A DNA stretch of 64,000 nt from contig NZ_JAFLVT010000006.1 in assembly GCF_017316025.1 (NCBI RefSeq), forward strand, positions 1-64,000, read 5' to 3'. The notes under the pieces were generated by a model. The model did not search any database. It was not told the origin of the DNA and saw only the letters and a list, made by a program, of their open reading frames with translations. The stretch is from Candidatus Enterococcus myersii. Lineage in GTDB: Bacteria > Bacillota > Bacilli > Lactobacillales > Enterococcaceae. This document shows, piece after piece, positions 1-11,097 of the stretch (its first letter is position 1; every line of letters starts with the position of its first letter). The position numbers and the translations under genes were made by a program.

Positions 1-42
1 TTGCAGTTGGTTGCTTTTTTGAAATGTTTCAGCAACTCTTAT

Positions 43-71
43 ATCTTATCAACTGACTTAATTTCTGTCAA
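43..71 (-). promoter_or_regulatory. rRNA-type promoter P2, reading left
   Basis: On the minus strand TTGACA (66-71) and TAAGAT (43-48) are exactly 17 bp apart. It lies about 105 bp downstream of a second near-consensus promoter of the same design. Such tandem pairs are typical of rRNA operons in Firmicutes, so a 16S gene probably begins left of the window. A tRNA operon is the alternative. Confidence 0.6.
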
Positions 72-147
72 CTGTTTTTTTCAAAAAGTTTTAAAAACTT
101 TTTGAAATGATATTTCAGAAGTTCGCCGCTCATCAAGCAACTTCGTT

Positions 148-176
148 AGTTTAACAGTCGTTGTAGCAACTGTCAA
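148..176 (-). promoter_or_regulatory. rRNA-type promoter P1, reading left
   Basis: On the minus strand TTGACA (171-176) and TAAACT (148-153) are 17 bp apart. The A/T-tract-rich stretch just upstream (177-200) could act as an UP element. Apart from these two promoters and AT-rich sequence, 1-582 shows no convincing gene. The rest of it is presumably the 5' region of croR. Confidence 0.6.
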
Positions 177-582
177 CAACTTTTTTTAACTTTTTTCAAA
201 GTTTGTTTTCTTAAGAATCTCGAAGAATCTCGTTCTCAAGGACAAGTAATAATATACCAACTTTGAAAGTTTAAGTCAACGAAAACTTATTGATTTAACA
301 ACATTTTTCACAACTCTAAACTATAGATTTGAAACGACGGAAAATCGTTCGTGATTTTTCTGAAATAGAACTTTTTAAAACTAGGTTAAATGAAATTTCG
401 TTCGTTAATTTTTTGAAGCTGATTTTTAAGGAATCGTTAAAAAGGGGCTCTGAGTGTTTTCTTTAGCACTTTTTTGATACTATAGCTGTAGAAAGTACGG
501 TAAATTTTTCTACTTAAATTTGTTTTACAAATCTTTTCTTCTATAGAAAGAACAAATTATTTTTAATACAGGAGGATTTTTT

Positions 583-1275
583 ATGATGAAAATTTTAGTT
601 GCTGATGATGACAAAGAGATTGTCGAGTTATTGAGCATTTATATTCACAATGAAGGTTACGAAGCGGTCAAAGCTTATGATGGTAAAGAAGCCCTGTCAA
701 AAATCCGCACAAATCCCGATATTGAGTTAATGATTTTAGATATCATGATGCCCGAAAAAGACGGGATGCAAGTTGTCAAAGAGCTACGCAAGGAATCACA
801 AATTCCGATTATTATGTTAACGGCTAAGACAACCGACATGGATAAAATTAAAGGATTAGTTGCAGGCGCTGACGATTACGTAACAAAACCATTCAATCCA
901 TTGGAAGTTATGGCCCGAGTAAAATCTCTTTTACGCCGAACAAAAATGCAAGTTACGCCAGATCAACCTGATATTCTAGAAGTAAATTCTTTAATCATTA
1001 ATAAAGATTCCCATGAAGTGAAAACAATGGATGGTAAAGAGATACAACTAACAGCGTTGGAATTTGGTATTTTATATCTATTGGCTTCTCATCCAAATCG
1101 CGTCTTTAGTGCTGATGAAATCTTTGAACGCGTTTGGAAACAAGAAAGTGTTGTTTCAGCTAAAACCGTAATGGTCCACGTGAGTCACTTGCGAGATAAA
1201 ATCGAAGAAGCCACTGGCGGCGAAAAAGTGATCCAAACAGTTTGGGGTGTTGGCTATAAGATCGATGCAAAATAA
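583..1275 (+). CDS. croR: OmpR-family response regulator, CroR-like
   Basis: DNA-binding response regulator of a two-component system. The receiver domain (about residues 3-115) has the acidic pocket DDD at 8-10, the phosphoacceptor D53 in LILDIMMP-like context, and the conserved Lys in VTKPF. A winged-helix OmpR/PhoB domain fills residues 130-228. AGGAGG precedes two adjacent ATG codons (583 and 586), and either may be used. The stop overlaps the start of the kinase gene. The CroR assignment rests on similarity plus position beside serS and guaB; in E. faecalis CroRS responds to cell-wall stress and supports intrinsic cephalosporin resistance. VanR-like regulators are the nearest alternative. 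Confidence 0.8.
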   Translation: MMKILVADDDKEIVELLSIYIHNEGYEAVKAYDGKEALSKIRTNPDIELMILDIMMPEKDGMQVVKELRKESQIPIIMLTAKTTDMDKIKGLVAGADDYVTKPFNPLEVMARVKSLLRRTKMQVTPDQPDILEVNSLIINKDSHEVKTMDGKEIQLTALEFGILYLLASHPNRVFSADEIFERVWKQESVVSAKTVMVHVSHLRDKIEEATGGEKVIQTVWGVGYKIDAK

Positions 1276-2482
1276 AAGCAGACAACGCAAAGTCGAAAAG
1301 AAAAAACGCATAACTTTGACATCAAAAGAAATCAGCGAACTTTTGGCTGAGGGAATTGTTACGATTATCTTACTACTATTAGTAAACGTAGCTGTTTTAG
1401 TAGTCTTAGCTTCGATTATTAAAAACTCCCCTTCTCTGGAAAACGCCATTTGGGATTCTAAAAATATTTTTGCCCACCGGCTTGATTCTGACTTTTTCTG
1501 GAATGGTCGAAATTTTATTTTGCCGCTATTTTTATTACTTGATGCTGGTGTCTTGTATTGGCGGCTGATTCGCCGTTATCGTCAGATGCAATTGCGGCAT
1601 ATTATCAGTGAACTTCACTATATCGCCAACGGAAATTACGATCATCGCATTCCCTTTGAATTAAGCGGCGATTTAAGTCGTGTCGTTTCCAGCATTAACG
1701 GTTTAGTCGATAGTACCGTTGCGGCTATTGAAGATGAGCGCAAAATTGAAAAGTCCAAAGACGAACTCATTACAAATGTCAGTCACGACATTCGCACGCC
1801 TTTAACTTCTATTATTGGGTATTTGGGGCTAATCGAAGATGGCCAATATCAATCAGAAGCTGATTTGCTAAAATACACCCACACAGCTTTTGTGAAAGCC
1901 AAACAGATGAAGTCTCTCGTAGATGATTTATTTGAGTACACAAAAGTACGTCAGCCTAGTGTGCCGATCAACGTTACTTCTTTTGATATGATTCAGCTGG
2001 TAGAACAATTGGCCGCAGATTTTGAATTGGAAGCCAAGAAAAAAAATATTACAATTGAAGTTTCTTCACCAAAAGAACAGCTGATTATGGATGGAGACAC
2101 CGAAAAAATTGTGCGCGTTTTTAACAACTTGTTCACAAATGCTTTTAAATATGGCAAAGGTGCTACTAAAATCGTGATTGAAGTCGATCAAATTGGAACA
2201 GAAGCAGTTATTATTGTTAAAAATAATGGCGCGATGATTCCAAAACAAGCGTTAGACTCCTTGTTCGACCGTTTTTATCGTGTAGAAGAATCTCGTAATC
2301 AAGCTACTGGCGGAACTGGCTTGGGCCTTGCCATTACGCAAAGCATCGTTGCGCTACACGGCGGCTATATTTACGCTAAGAGTAATCCTAACTGGACTTC
2401 TTTTATTATTCACTTGCCGGTGAAAAGCAATGTCTCGCCAAAAGCGCGGAAATCTGATCACTATTTGTATCCAAAAGAGTAA
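1265..2482 (+). CDS. croS: Sensor histidine kinase, CroS-like
   Basis: Membrane histidine kinase partner of the preceding regulator. It has two transmembrane segments (about residues 30-52 and 84-100) around a short outer loop of about 30 residues, then a HAMP-like linker. The HisKA domain carries SHDIRTPLTS with H174. The ATPase domain shows an N box (NNLFTNAFKYG) and a G2 box (GGTGLGLAI). The very small sensor loop suggests intramembrane sensing rather than ligand binding. I chose ATG 1265, which overlaps the end of croR by 11 bp and implies translational coupling. Upstream in-frame GTG (1247) and TTG codons are possible but lack a better ribosome site. Confidence 0.78.
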   Translation: MQNKSRQRKVEKKKRITLTSKEISELLAEGIVTIILLLLVNVAVLVVLASIIKNSPSLENAIWDSKNIFAHRLDSDFFWNGRNFILPLFLLLDAGVLYWRLIRRYRQMQLRHIISELHYIANGNYDHRIPFELSGDLSRVVSSINGLVDSTVAAIEDERKIEKSKDELITNVSHDIRTPLTSIIGYLGLIEDGQYQSEADLLKYTHTAFVKAKQMKSLVDDLFEYTKVRQPSVPINVTSFDMIQLVEQLAADFELEAKKKNITIEVSSPKEQLIMDGDTEKIVRVFNNLFTNAFKYGKGATKIVIEVDQIGTEAVIIVKNNGAMIPKQALDSLFDRFYRVEESRNQATGGTGLGLAITQSIVALHGGYIYAKSNPNWTSFIIHLPVKSNVSPKARKSDHYLYPKE

Positions 2483-2534
2483 GTTTATGCTGTTTTAACG
2501 TTTGACGGGTTAAACTTTTCTACGAAGATGCCAG

Positions 2535-2563
2535 TTGACGAAAATTCAAAAGTTGAGTATGCT
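2535..2563 (+). promoter_or_regulatory. Promoter of the serS T-box leader
   Basis: TTGACG (2535-2540) and TATGCT (2558-2563) are 17 bp apart. This places the transcript start near 2570, just before Stem I of the T-box. Confidence 0.65.
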
Positions 2564-2571
2564 AAAGCTAA

Positions 2572-2805
2572 CTTGATAGAAAAACGAGAAAACCTAGTAA
2601 ATGGTGTAACTTTAAAGAGAGCTGATGGTGGTGTGAATCAGCAGGCCAAACCGTTGAATCCAGTTTTTGTTTACGTACGCTTATGACAAATAAGCGCGGC
2701 TGACTGACGATACCAGTCAACAAGGGCAGCGTAAGCTGAACTTGGGTGGTACCGCGAACAAACTATTTCGTCCCAAGCAATTTGGGATGGAATAGTTTTT
2801 TTTAT
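2572..2805 (+). promoter_or_regulatory. T-box leader controlling serS
   Basis: tRNA-sensing riboswitch. The conserved T-box sequence TGGGTGGTACCGCG lies at about 2742-2755. It is followed by a terminator hairpin (2761-2797, arms AACTATT/AATAGTT and CCCAA/TTGGG) with a U-run to about 2803. Stem I has AGTA- and GAGAG-type motifs near 2596-2625. In the specifier loop I read TCC at 2659-2661, a serine codon, which matches the downstream gene. Uncharged tRNA-Ser should stabilise the antiterminator and raise serS expression. Confidence 0.88.
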
Positions 2806-2874
2806 TTCTCCTGACGTGATAAAGTTCGCAGCTGTTATACGTTTAAAAAGTCTTATCGAAAAAAAATAAAGTGA

Positions 2875-4161
<1,287 letters not shown>

Positions 4162-4171
4162 TCCACTATTT

Positions 4172-4223
4172 AAAAGCACAGTTGGAAATTTTTCTTACCG
4201 AAAATTTTCAACTGTGCTTTTTT
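4172..4223 (+). terminator. serS terminator
   Basis: A long hairpin with arms AAAAGCACAGTTG and CAACTGTGCTTTT is followed by T residues. Between here and the promoter at 4453 (4224-4452) I see no feature. Confidence 0.85.
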
Positions 4224-4452
4224 ACTATCAGGAAAATATGAAATTTTTACATAAATAATTGCTTTGCAAACTAGCTTTAACACCCCTAGGTAAAAATGTT
4301 TTTGATTTGAGCAATAATTTCGAAATATTCTGGTCCCATTGCCCAAAAATTAAGGCAGACGGGCAGTTTTTTTACTTAAAATGCCAGGAGCGGTTTTTCT
4401 TTAAGAAATTTGAAAATGACGATAATGTAAGGCTTGCGCCAACCTTTTTGTG

Positions 4453-4481
4453 TTGAATGGATAGGCCAATAATGGTACAGT
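4453..4481 (+). promoter_or_regulatory. Promoter of the polysaccharide deacetylase gene
   Basis: TTGAAT (4453-4458) and TACAGT (4476-4481) are separated by 17 bp, 38 bp before the start codon. Confidence 0.5.
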
Positions 4482-4518
4482 GAAAATAATCACGGACAAT
4501 TAGGGAGTTACGCGTAAA

Positions 4519-5982
4519 ATGGAAGAAAACAACAGTACCCGCAGCAGTCGGCACTCGCAAAAACCAAGTAACAACTTGGGTAAGAATATTTTTACCTTGC
4601 TTAGCATTTTATTAGTCGTCTTATTCGGCTTTTTCGCCTATACCTTTTATCAAATGAAACAAGCAGAGGCCAAAGCGCAAAAAGTTTTTGAAGAAAAAAC
4701 GACTGCGCTCTTACAAGAAGTACAAGAAGAACGGAATCAAAGTGGGATTCCTAGCGAAAAAACAGAAAAAAAAGCGACTGATTTGGTGACGGTGACTTAT
4801 CTACCTAAAGAAGACAAAGTTTTTTCTGCAGCAGATAGTAACAAAGAATTAACCGCCCTAACCATTAAAGCCAAAGAAAGTCTAAAAGATAAAAAAGGCC
4901 TGATTGTCGCAAAATTGGAAGTTAATCCTGTTAGCGATCAGTTAGATACTTACGAATTAGTCGCTGAGCCTTATGTGTGGCACAAGGATAAACAAAGTTT
5001 CACCAAAGGTAAACCAGTCAGCAACAAGCCCGCCTATATTGCCCATAAAACAGGCAAAGCTGTAACGGTTAAAGAGCTGATTCCAGAAGAAGGCGACCTA
5101 CTTGGCATTCAACAAGTGATTCAACAAAAGATTTTCAATGAAGCAAAAGATAAAAAAGCGGTTATCGATAGTATTTTGGATTTACCCCGCGTTAATTATC
5201 AAAATAAAATTGAATTCACACCAGATGAATTAACCATCGACTTGGCAAAAAATAAAACCGGCGTTGATCAGGTTACGTTGGATTACAAAGATATTGCCGC
5301 CTATGTGAATACAGATTTTGTCAATCCAGAAAAAATCAAGGATGCCTTCCCGCAACTTGATCCAAAGAAAAAATACGTGGCCTTAACCTTTGACGATGGT
5401 CCTAATCCAGCCACAACGCCTAAAATATTAGATATTTTAAAAAATAAAAAAGCTAGCGCAACTTTCTTCATGCTGGGTAAAAATGTTAGTGACAACCAAG
5501 ATATCGTCAAACGTGTTGTAGCCGATGGCCATGAAGTTGCCAGCCATTCTTACACCCATCCGGTCTTACCTAGTTTGTCAGATGCGGCTTTGAAAAAGGA
5601 AATTCGCGATACAGATAAAGCTATTTTTGAAGCTTGCGGTATCTTACCACGAAACCTGCGTCCGCCTTATGGTGCTGCAGATGAACGCGTGGCCCGCGTG
5701 GCTGGAAAACCCATCATCAACTGGGATGTTGACTCAGAAGATTGGAAATCCAAAAATGCCGGCATGATTCAAGGCCGCATCAAAGCCACTTTAACTGAAA
5801 ATGCTATCGTCTTGATGCATGATATTCAACCCGCCACCGTTGAAGCATTACCTGGTGTAATCGACAACATGCGCCAACAAGGATTCGAGTTTGTGTCCGT
5901 TGATACACTCTTGAAAAAACAACAAAAACCAATGTACGTCTACTTCGGCGCCGAAGACTACCGCTTAGCTAAAGACCTATAG
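4519..5982 (+). CDS. pgdA: Membrane-anchored polysaccharide deacetylase (PgdA-like)
   Basis: Predicted to remove N-acetyl groups from cell-wall glycan, as PgdA enzymes do for lysozyme resistance. A short cytoplasmic N-terminus leads to one transmembrane segment (about 22-44), then an extracellular region of about 240 residues. The NodB domain (about 285-470) has motif 1 TFDDGP (near 290), the metal-binding SHSYTHP (near 342), RPPYGA (near 381), the WDVDSEDW motif (near 400) and LMHDI (near 432). All catalytic motifs look intact. The substrate is inferred; chitin-oligosaccharide or exopolysaccharide deacetylation is possible. The stop codon abuts a palindromic repeat. Confidence 0.85.
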   Translation: MEENNSTRSSRHSQKPSNNLGKNIFTLLSILLVVLFGFFAYTFYQMKQAEAKAQKVFEEKTTALLQEVQEERNQSGIPSEKTEKKATDLVTVTYLPKEDKVFSAADSNKELTALTIKAKESLKDKKGLIVAKLEVNPVSDQLDTYELVAEPYVWHKDKQSFTKGKPVSNKPAYIAHKTGKAVTVKELIPEEGDLLGIQQVIQQKIFNEAKDKKAVIDSILDLPRVNYQNKIEFTPDELTIDLAKNKTGVDQVTLDYKDIAAYVNTDFVNPEKIKDAFPQLDPKKKYVALTFDDGPNPATTPKILDILKNKKASATFFMLGKNVSDNQDIVKRVVADGHEVASHSYTHPVLPSLSDAALKKEIRDTDKAIFEACGILPRNLRPPYGAADERVARVAGKPIINWDVDSEDWKSKNAGMIQGRIKATLTENAIVLMHDIQPATVEALPGVIDNMRQQGFEFVSVDTLLKKQQKPMYVYFGAEDYRLAKDL

Positions 5983-6167
5983 AAAAGTGGAACGAACGCG
6001 TCTAACTCTCAAGCAATAAGATGAAATTGTGATAAATTGTTTTTCAAATTTCTCACGATTTTAGCTTATTGCTGCCGAGAGTTCGTTCGTGAAACTAGAC
6101 ATGAAGAAAAGCTTTATGAACGCGCCCAGCTTCCAAGTATTAAGTCGGAAGTTTAATAAATTGCCAT
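5981..6167. repeat. Palindromic repeat family A: one full copy and one left half
   Basis: 5981-6100 is an imperfect palindrome of about 120 bp. The outer arms include GAACGAACGCG and CGAGAGTTCGTTCGT. The inner arms include CAAGCAATAAGATG and TAGCTTATTGC around an AT-rich core, and the unit ends in GAAACTAGAC. It starts at the deacetylase stop codon, so it may serve as that gene's terminator. At 6104-6167 a second unit begins (GAAAAGCTTTATGAACGCG) but stops after the AATAAATTGC core, so only its left arm remains. Confidence 0.8.
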
Positions 6168-6189
6168 TACCAAAGAGCCAATTACTTCT

Positions 6190-6248
6190 CTCACCTTGCA
6201 CTCTTCTTTCCATTAGGAAATGCCGAGTACTGCAAGGTGAGTTTTTTT
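6190..6248 (+). terminator. Hairpin with U-run
   Basis: CTCACCTTGCA (6190-6200) pairs perfectly with TGCAAGGTGAG (6231-6241), followed by seven T. The 30-nt loop is large for a simple terminator, so an attenuator before the next gene is possible. Nothing else is visible in 6249-6405 apart from the next gene's ribosome site. Confidence 0.65.
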
Positions 6249-6405
6249 GTATACATTGCGTGAACCAAATTATTAAGAAATTCTAAAGGGAGCAAAAAGA
6301 ACTTACGAAGAAATTTTTCTCTTGATACGATAGCTAACGTTGCAATTGAAAAATAGCGTATTTACAGAAAATTTCTGTCATGCGCAAACTGAAAGGAAGT
6401 TTTGT

Positions 6406-6861
6406 ATGCCCCAAACAAAAAAAGAAAGTTGGCTTTTCACCTGTAGTATGTGTCTATTCATGGTATTTGGCATGACGATTTATAATGTTGCTTTACATGG
6501 CGCATTATCTTTTGGTGCCGTTTTTGGCGGTTTCCCCTTTGCCTTTGTGATTGCTCTTATTTTAGATGTCTTTGTTGTAGCGAAACCGGCTAAAAAAATC
6601 GCCTTAAAATTACCTACTAATAAAGAAAAAATGTGGCAAGTCGGCATTTCCATTAGTGTCTGCATGATTTTAGGTATGGTTAGTTTTATGTCGTTATTTG
6701 GCATTGTCGTAGAATCTGGTTGGCACCAGCTAAGTTTGGCAACGTATCTGCATACCTGGTTATTTAATTTTGTGATGGCATTACCGTTACAACTATTAAT
6801 TGTGCGTCCACTCGCTTTGACTATCTTAAGTGCCAGTCGCAAAATGACAGCCTCAGCTTAA
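6406..6861 (+). CDS. DUF2798 family membrane protein
   Basis: Small integral membrane protein of 151 residues and unknown function. It has four hydrophobic segments in two similar halves, each with a pattern like MTxYN/MSLFG followed by a His-containing loop and FxFVxALxLxxxxVxxPxA. This duplicated two-helix layout is what I associate with DUF2798. AAAGGAAG precedes ATG 6406, which I prefer to upstream in-frame codons. It stands alone between terminators and converges on guaB. Confidence 0.7.
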   Translation: MPQTKKESWLFTCSMCLFMVFGMTIYNVALHGALSFGAVFGGFPFAFVIALILDVFVVAKPAKKIALKLPTNKEKMWQVGISISVCMILGMVSFMSLFGIVVESGWHQLSLATYLHTWLFNFVMALPLQLLIVRPLALTILSASRKMTASA

Positions 6862-6973
6862 GTCCTACCATTAATTTAAGTTATTATGAGCCACCCGTCT
6901 AAAAAATTTAGTCCCCAACAAGGCGACTAAAAATCAACTTTTTATCGCGATAAACGCTATTTTTTATCACGAC

Positions 6974-7043
6974 AAAAAATACCCGAACCTGTTTTCTAGT
7001 TCGTCAAAAAGGTGACGACAAAAAACAGGTCCGGGTATTTTTA
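6974..7043. terminator. Bidirectional terminator (DUF2798 gene / guaB)
   Basis: ATACCCGAACCTGTTTT pairs with AAAACAGGTCCGGGTAT, with A- and T-runs on both sides, between two converging genes. Confidence 0.85.
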
Positions 7044-7063
7044 ATATTTAATTTTAAAAGAAA

Positions 7064-8563
<1,500 letters not shown>

Positions 8564-8584
8564 TCAGTTTTATTTTTATCTATG

Positions 8585-8613
8585 AAACTAACAGAAAATA
8601 AGCGACAAGTCAA
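8585..8613 (-). promoter_or_regulatory. guaB promoter
   Basis: On the minus strand TTGACT (8608-8613) and TAGTTT (8585-8590) are 17 bp apart, with the start codon about 37 bp downstream. Confidence 0.5.
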
Positions 8614-8691
8614 CAGCTGCAATTGTTTACGTAATATTCTGAAAATTCATCGTAACACCTTTAGGCAATGTTCGGAAATTACTTAAACAAA

Positions 8692-8725
8692 AAAACTGAC
8701 CGGAATAATTTTTCCAGTCAGTTTT
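8692..8725 (-). terminator. Terminator after the DUF1129 gene
   Basis: AAAACTGAC pairs with GTCAGTTTT around a short AT-rich loop. On the minus strand it runs into a T-tract. Confidence 0.8.
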
Positions 8726-8734
8726 AGCGACGAA

Positions 8735-9424
8735 TTAATTTTTGGGAATTGTAAGGGAACCTTCGATATTGTATTTTTTCTTCAAGTACCAGCGTAATGC
8801 AAAGACAGCGGCACCTAAAACCAATTGGATAAATGGATCCAACACAATATTGTATGGCAACATTGCGCTAACCGTAAAGACTAAAATCCATAAGAAGAAT
8901 ACAGGAACTAAAATTAACATTGTTTTCCATAATTTCGGCCGTTTGCTCTTATCTGCCCCTGGGCGTTCGTATTGGTAAATGTATTTATACATTAAGTAAA
9001 ATGCATAACCCCCAAATAATGAGGCAATAATCAATGTCAATAAGCCGTAAGTTTGTTGTCCGCTATTTTTCGTGAACAGGCGCATTAAGCCTAACATTAC
9101 CGCAAACAAACCAAAGATGAACATCGCATTATCTGCCCACATTAAAAGTGGTTTGGTTTCTTTTTTAGGTTCTGGCTTGGCCAAAATAGCTTCTGTCCGT
9201 TCTGAAACCGTCCCAAATAATTGGCGCGCGGTTTTCCCGCCTTTTTGTTCTTTGACTAAAACCGGCAGAATTTCATTTAAAGCTGTTGCCATTTCTGCTT
9301 CGGATAAATTCGCTGCTTCTAAAGATTTCTTCAAATCAAAAATATATTGTTGGTTACGTTTGGTCAATTGCGGTTCTAATTCGCGATTTTGTGCAACCAT
9401 TGCGCGTAGTGCTTCTGCATCCAT
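8735..9424 (-). CDS. DUF1129 family membrane protein
   Basis: A 229-residue protein of unknown function. The N-terminal ~95 residues are soluble and helical (LTKRNQQYIFDLKKSLE...), and four hydrophobic segments fill about residues 100-215. This layout matches DUF1129 proteins, which I recall next to ychF in enterococci and lactobacilli. AGGAGG precedes the ATG at good spacing. It follows ychF in the same direction after about 70 bp and ends in its own terminator, so it may be cotranscribed with ychF. Confidence 0.75.
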   Translation of the reverse strand: MDAEALRAMVAQNRELEPQLTKRNQQYIFDLKKSLEAANLSEAEMATALNEILPVLVKEQKGGKTARQLFGTVSERTEAILAKPEPKKETKPLLMWADNAMFIFGLFAVMLGLMRLFTKNSGQQTYGLLTLIIASLFGGYAFYLMYKYIYQYERPGADKSKRPKLWKTMLILVPVFFLWILVFTVSAMLPYNIVLDPFIQLVLGAAVFALRWYLKKKYNIEGSLTIPKN

Positions 9425-9495
9425 GAATGACTTCCTCCTGAACTTCTTTTACAAAGGGCATTTTAACATATTGCAGCCAAGATGACACCGTTTTT

Positions 9496-10596
9496 TTAAA
9501 CGTTAAAACGGAATAACATGACATCGCCATCTTGTACGACGTAATCTTTGCCCTCCAAACGAACCCGACCAGCTTCTTTAGCCGCGTGCATATTGCCGTA
9601 TTTATCCAAATCTTCAAACGAAACTGTTTCCGCCCGAATAAAGCCCCGTTCAAAATCGGTGTGGATAATTCCCGCTGCTTGTGGCGCTTTAATTCCTTTG
9701 CGGAAGGTCCACGCCCGCACTTCTTGTTCACCGGCAGTAAAGTAAGTTGCTAAACCTAATAAATCATACGCTGCACGAATCAATTGATCCAAACCAGATT
9801 CTTCAATTCCAAGCGCTTCTAAAAATTCAGCTTTATCTTCATCGTCCAATTCAGCAATTTCTTCTTCTGCACGGGCACAGACAACGATTACTTCTGCATT
9901 TTCTGTTGCCGCAAAATTCCGGACTTCTTGTACATAGTGGTTATCATCGGCATTGGCTACATCGTCTTCTGAAACATTGGCCACATATAAAACAGGTTTT
10001 GTTGTTAATAAGAATAAACTTTTCACGATTTTTTGTTCATCATCGGAAAATTCAATGCTACGAGCAGATTGGCCTTCTTCTAAAACTGGTTTGATTTTAT
10101 CCAACACCGCTAATTCCGCTACGGCATCTTTGTCTTTTGTCTTCGCGATTTTAGCAATGCGAGTGTATCGTTTATTAATCGATTCTAAGTCGGCTAAAAC
10201 AAGCTCTAAATTAATCGTGTCGATATCTTCTAATGGATCAACCCGACCTTCAACGTGGGTGATATTGTCATCGTCAAAACAACGCACAACGTGACAAATC
10301 GCATCTACTTGGCGAATGTGGCTTAAAAATTGATTCCCTAAACCTTCCCCTTTGCTGGCGCCTTTTACAATACCGGCAATATCAGTAAATTCAAAAGTTG
10401 TCGGCACCGTTTTTTTCGGATGCACAAGTTCTGTCAACCGTTGTAAGCGCCAATCTGGCACTTCAACCATTCCCACATTTGGATCAATTGTTGCAAAAGG
10501 ATAGTTTGCAGCCTCTGCACCTGCTTTTGTGATTGCATTAAATAAAGTTGATTTCCCAACGTTGGGTAACCCAACGATTCCGGCAGTTAAAGCCAT
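9496..10596 (-). CDS. ychF: Ribosome-associated GTPase/ATPase YchF (Obg family)
   Basis: P-loop NTPase of the Obg/YchF group that prefers ATP and binds ribosomes. The nucleotide site shows GLPNVGKST (G1), a [16 protein letters not shown] stretch (G3) and a degenerate NKxD-like region at YVANVSED, as usual for YchF. A coiled-coil insert precedes the C-terminal TGS domain (about 280-366). The length of 366 residues is standard. ATG at 10596 (MALTAGIVG) follows AAAGAGTG. Codons further upstream lack a suitable site. The gene lies beside a nested palindromic repeat. Confidence 0.95.
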   Translation of the reverse strand: MALTAGIVGLPNVGKSTLFNAITKAGAEAANYPFATIDPNVGMVEVPDWRLQRLTELVHPKKTVPTTFEFTDIAGIVKGASKGEGLGNQFLSHIRQVDAICHVVRCFDDDNITHVEGRVDPLEDIDTINLELVLADLESINKRYTRIAKIAKTKDKDAVAELAVLDKIKPVLEEGQSARSIEFSDDEQKIVKSLFLLTTKPVLYVANVSEDDVANADDNHYVQEVRNFAATENAEVIVVCARAEEEIAELDDEDKAEFLEALGIEESGLDQLIRAAYDLLGLATYFTAGEQEVRAWTFRKGIKAPQAAGIIHTDFERGFIRAETVSFEDLDKYGNMHAAKEAGRVRLEGKDYVVQDGDVMLFRFNV

Positions 10597-10623
10597 TTTC
10601 TTCACTCTTTCTTTTTTTAATTA

Positions 10624-10856
10624 TAAAGTTGAATGAGCTTGTTTGAAAAAGGAGTAATAAGACAGAAAACGAAAAAGCTGTTCTCTAGCTTTGTAGTTTT
10701 CTTGCCTTGGTAAGCCTTGGAAACGAACTCGCTACGACAATAAGTTGAAATTTTGAGAAATTTGAAAAGCAATTTATCAAAATTCCACCTTATTGCTTGA
10801 GAGTTAAACACGTTTACAAAGCTCTCATGTCTTATTACCGACTTTTCTAGCTCATG
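10624..10856. repeat. Family B palindrome interrupted by an inverted family A palindrome
   Basis: The outer arms (GTTGAATGAGCTTG ... TAGCTCATGAAACTGGAT) match family B units at 12.89 and 13.13 kb. Inside, about 10722-10822, sits a family A palindrome in reverse orientation (ACGAACTCGCTACGACAATAAG ... CTTATTGCTTGAGAG, shown in pieces). A short open frame across this element is repeat-derived and not a gene. Confidence 0.7.
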
Positions 10857-10864
10857 AAACTGGA

Positions 10865-11053
10865 TTATTTTTCGGGCGCTTTTTCCAGTATTTTTTTCAT
10901 TTTCTTCTCAAAATCGCGGCGGGTCATCATGACGATGTGGCCACAATTGGTACACTTAATTTTAATGTCAGCACCCATCCGAATAATTTCCCAGCGGTTG
11001 GCTTGGCAAGCATGGGGCTTTTTCATTTCCACGATGTCACCTAAATCGTACAT
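10865..11053 (-). CDS. DUF951 family protein (YyzM-like)
   Basis: A 62-residue basic protein, MYDLGDIVEMKKPHACQANR at the N-terminus. It has a possible zinc knuckle formed by HAC near residue 15 and CTNCGH near residue 35, plus a lysine-rich tail. This matches DUF951 (B. subtilis YyzM), commonly found beside parB and ychF. Its molecular role is unknown; nucleic acid binding is a guess from charge and the Cys pairs. GAGGAG precedes ATG 11053. It is 44 bp downstream of parB and likely in the same operon. Confidence 0.85.
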   Translation of the reverse strand: MYDLGDIVEMKKPHACQANRWEIIRMGADIKIKCTNCGHIVMMTRRDFEKKMKKILEKAPEK

Positions 11054-11097
11054 TTGAATCCTCCTCGTTTTAATAAAAATTTGGTTTTAACGATAGC

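Noticed and set aside
10617-10811. 64-codon open frame on the minus strand
   Set aside because: It lies wholly in the nested palindromes and similar peptides arise in other repeats; no suitable ribosome site.
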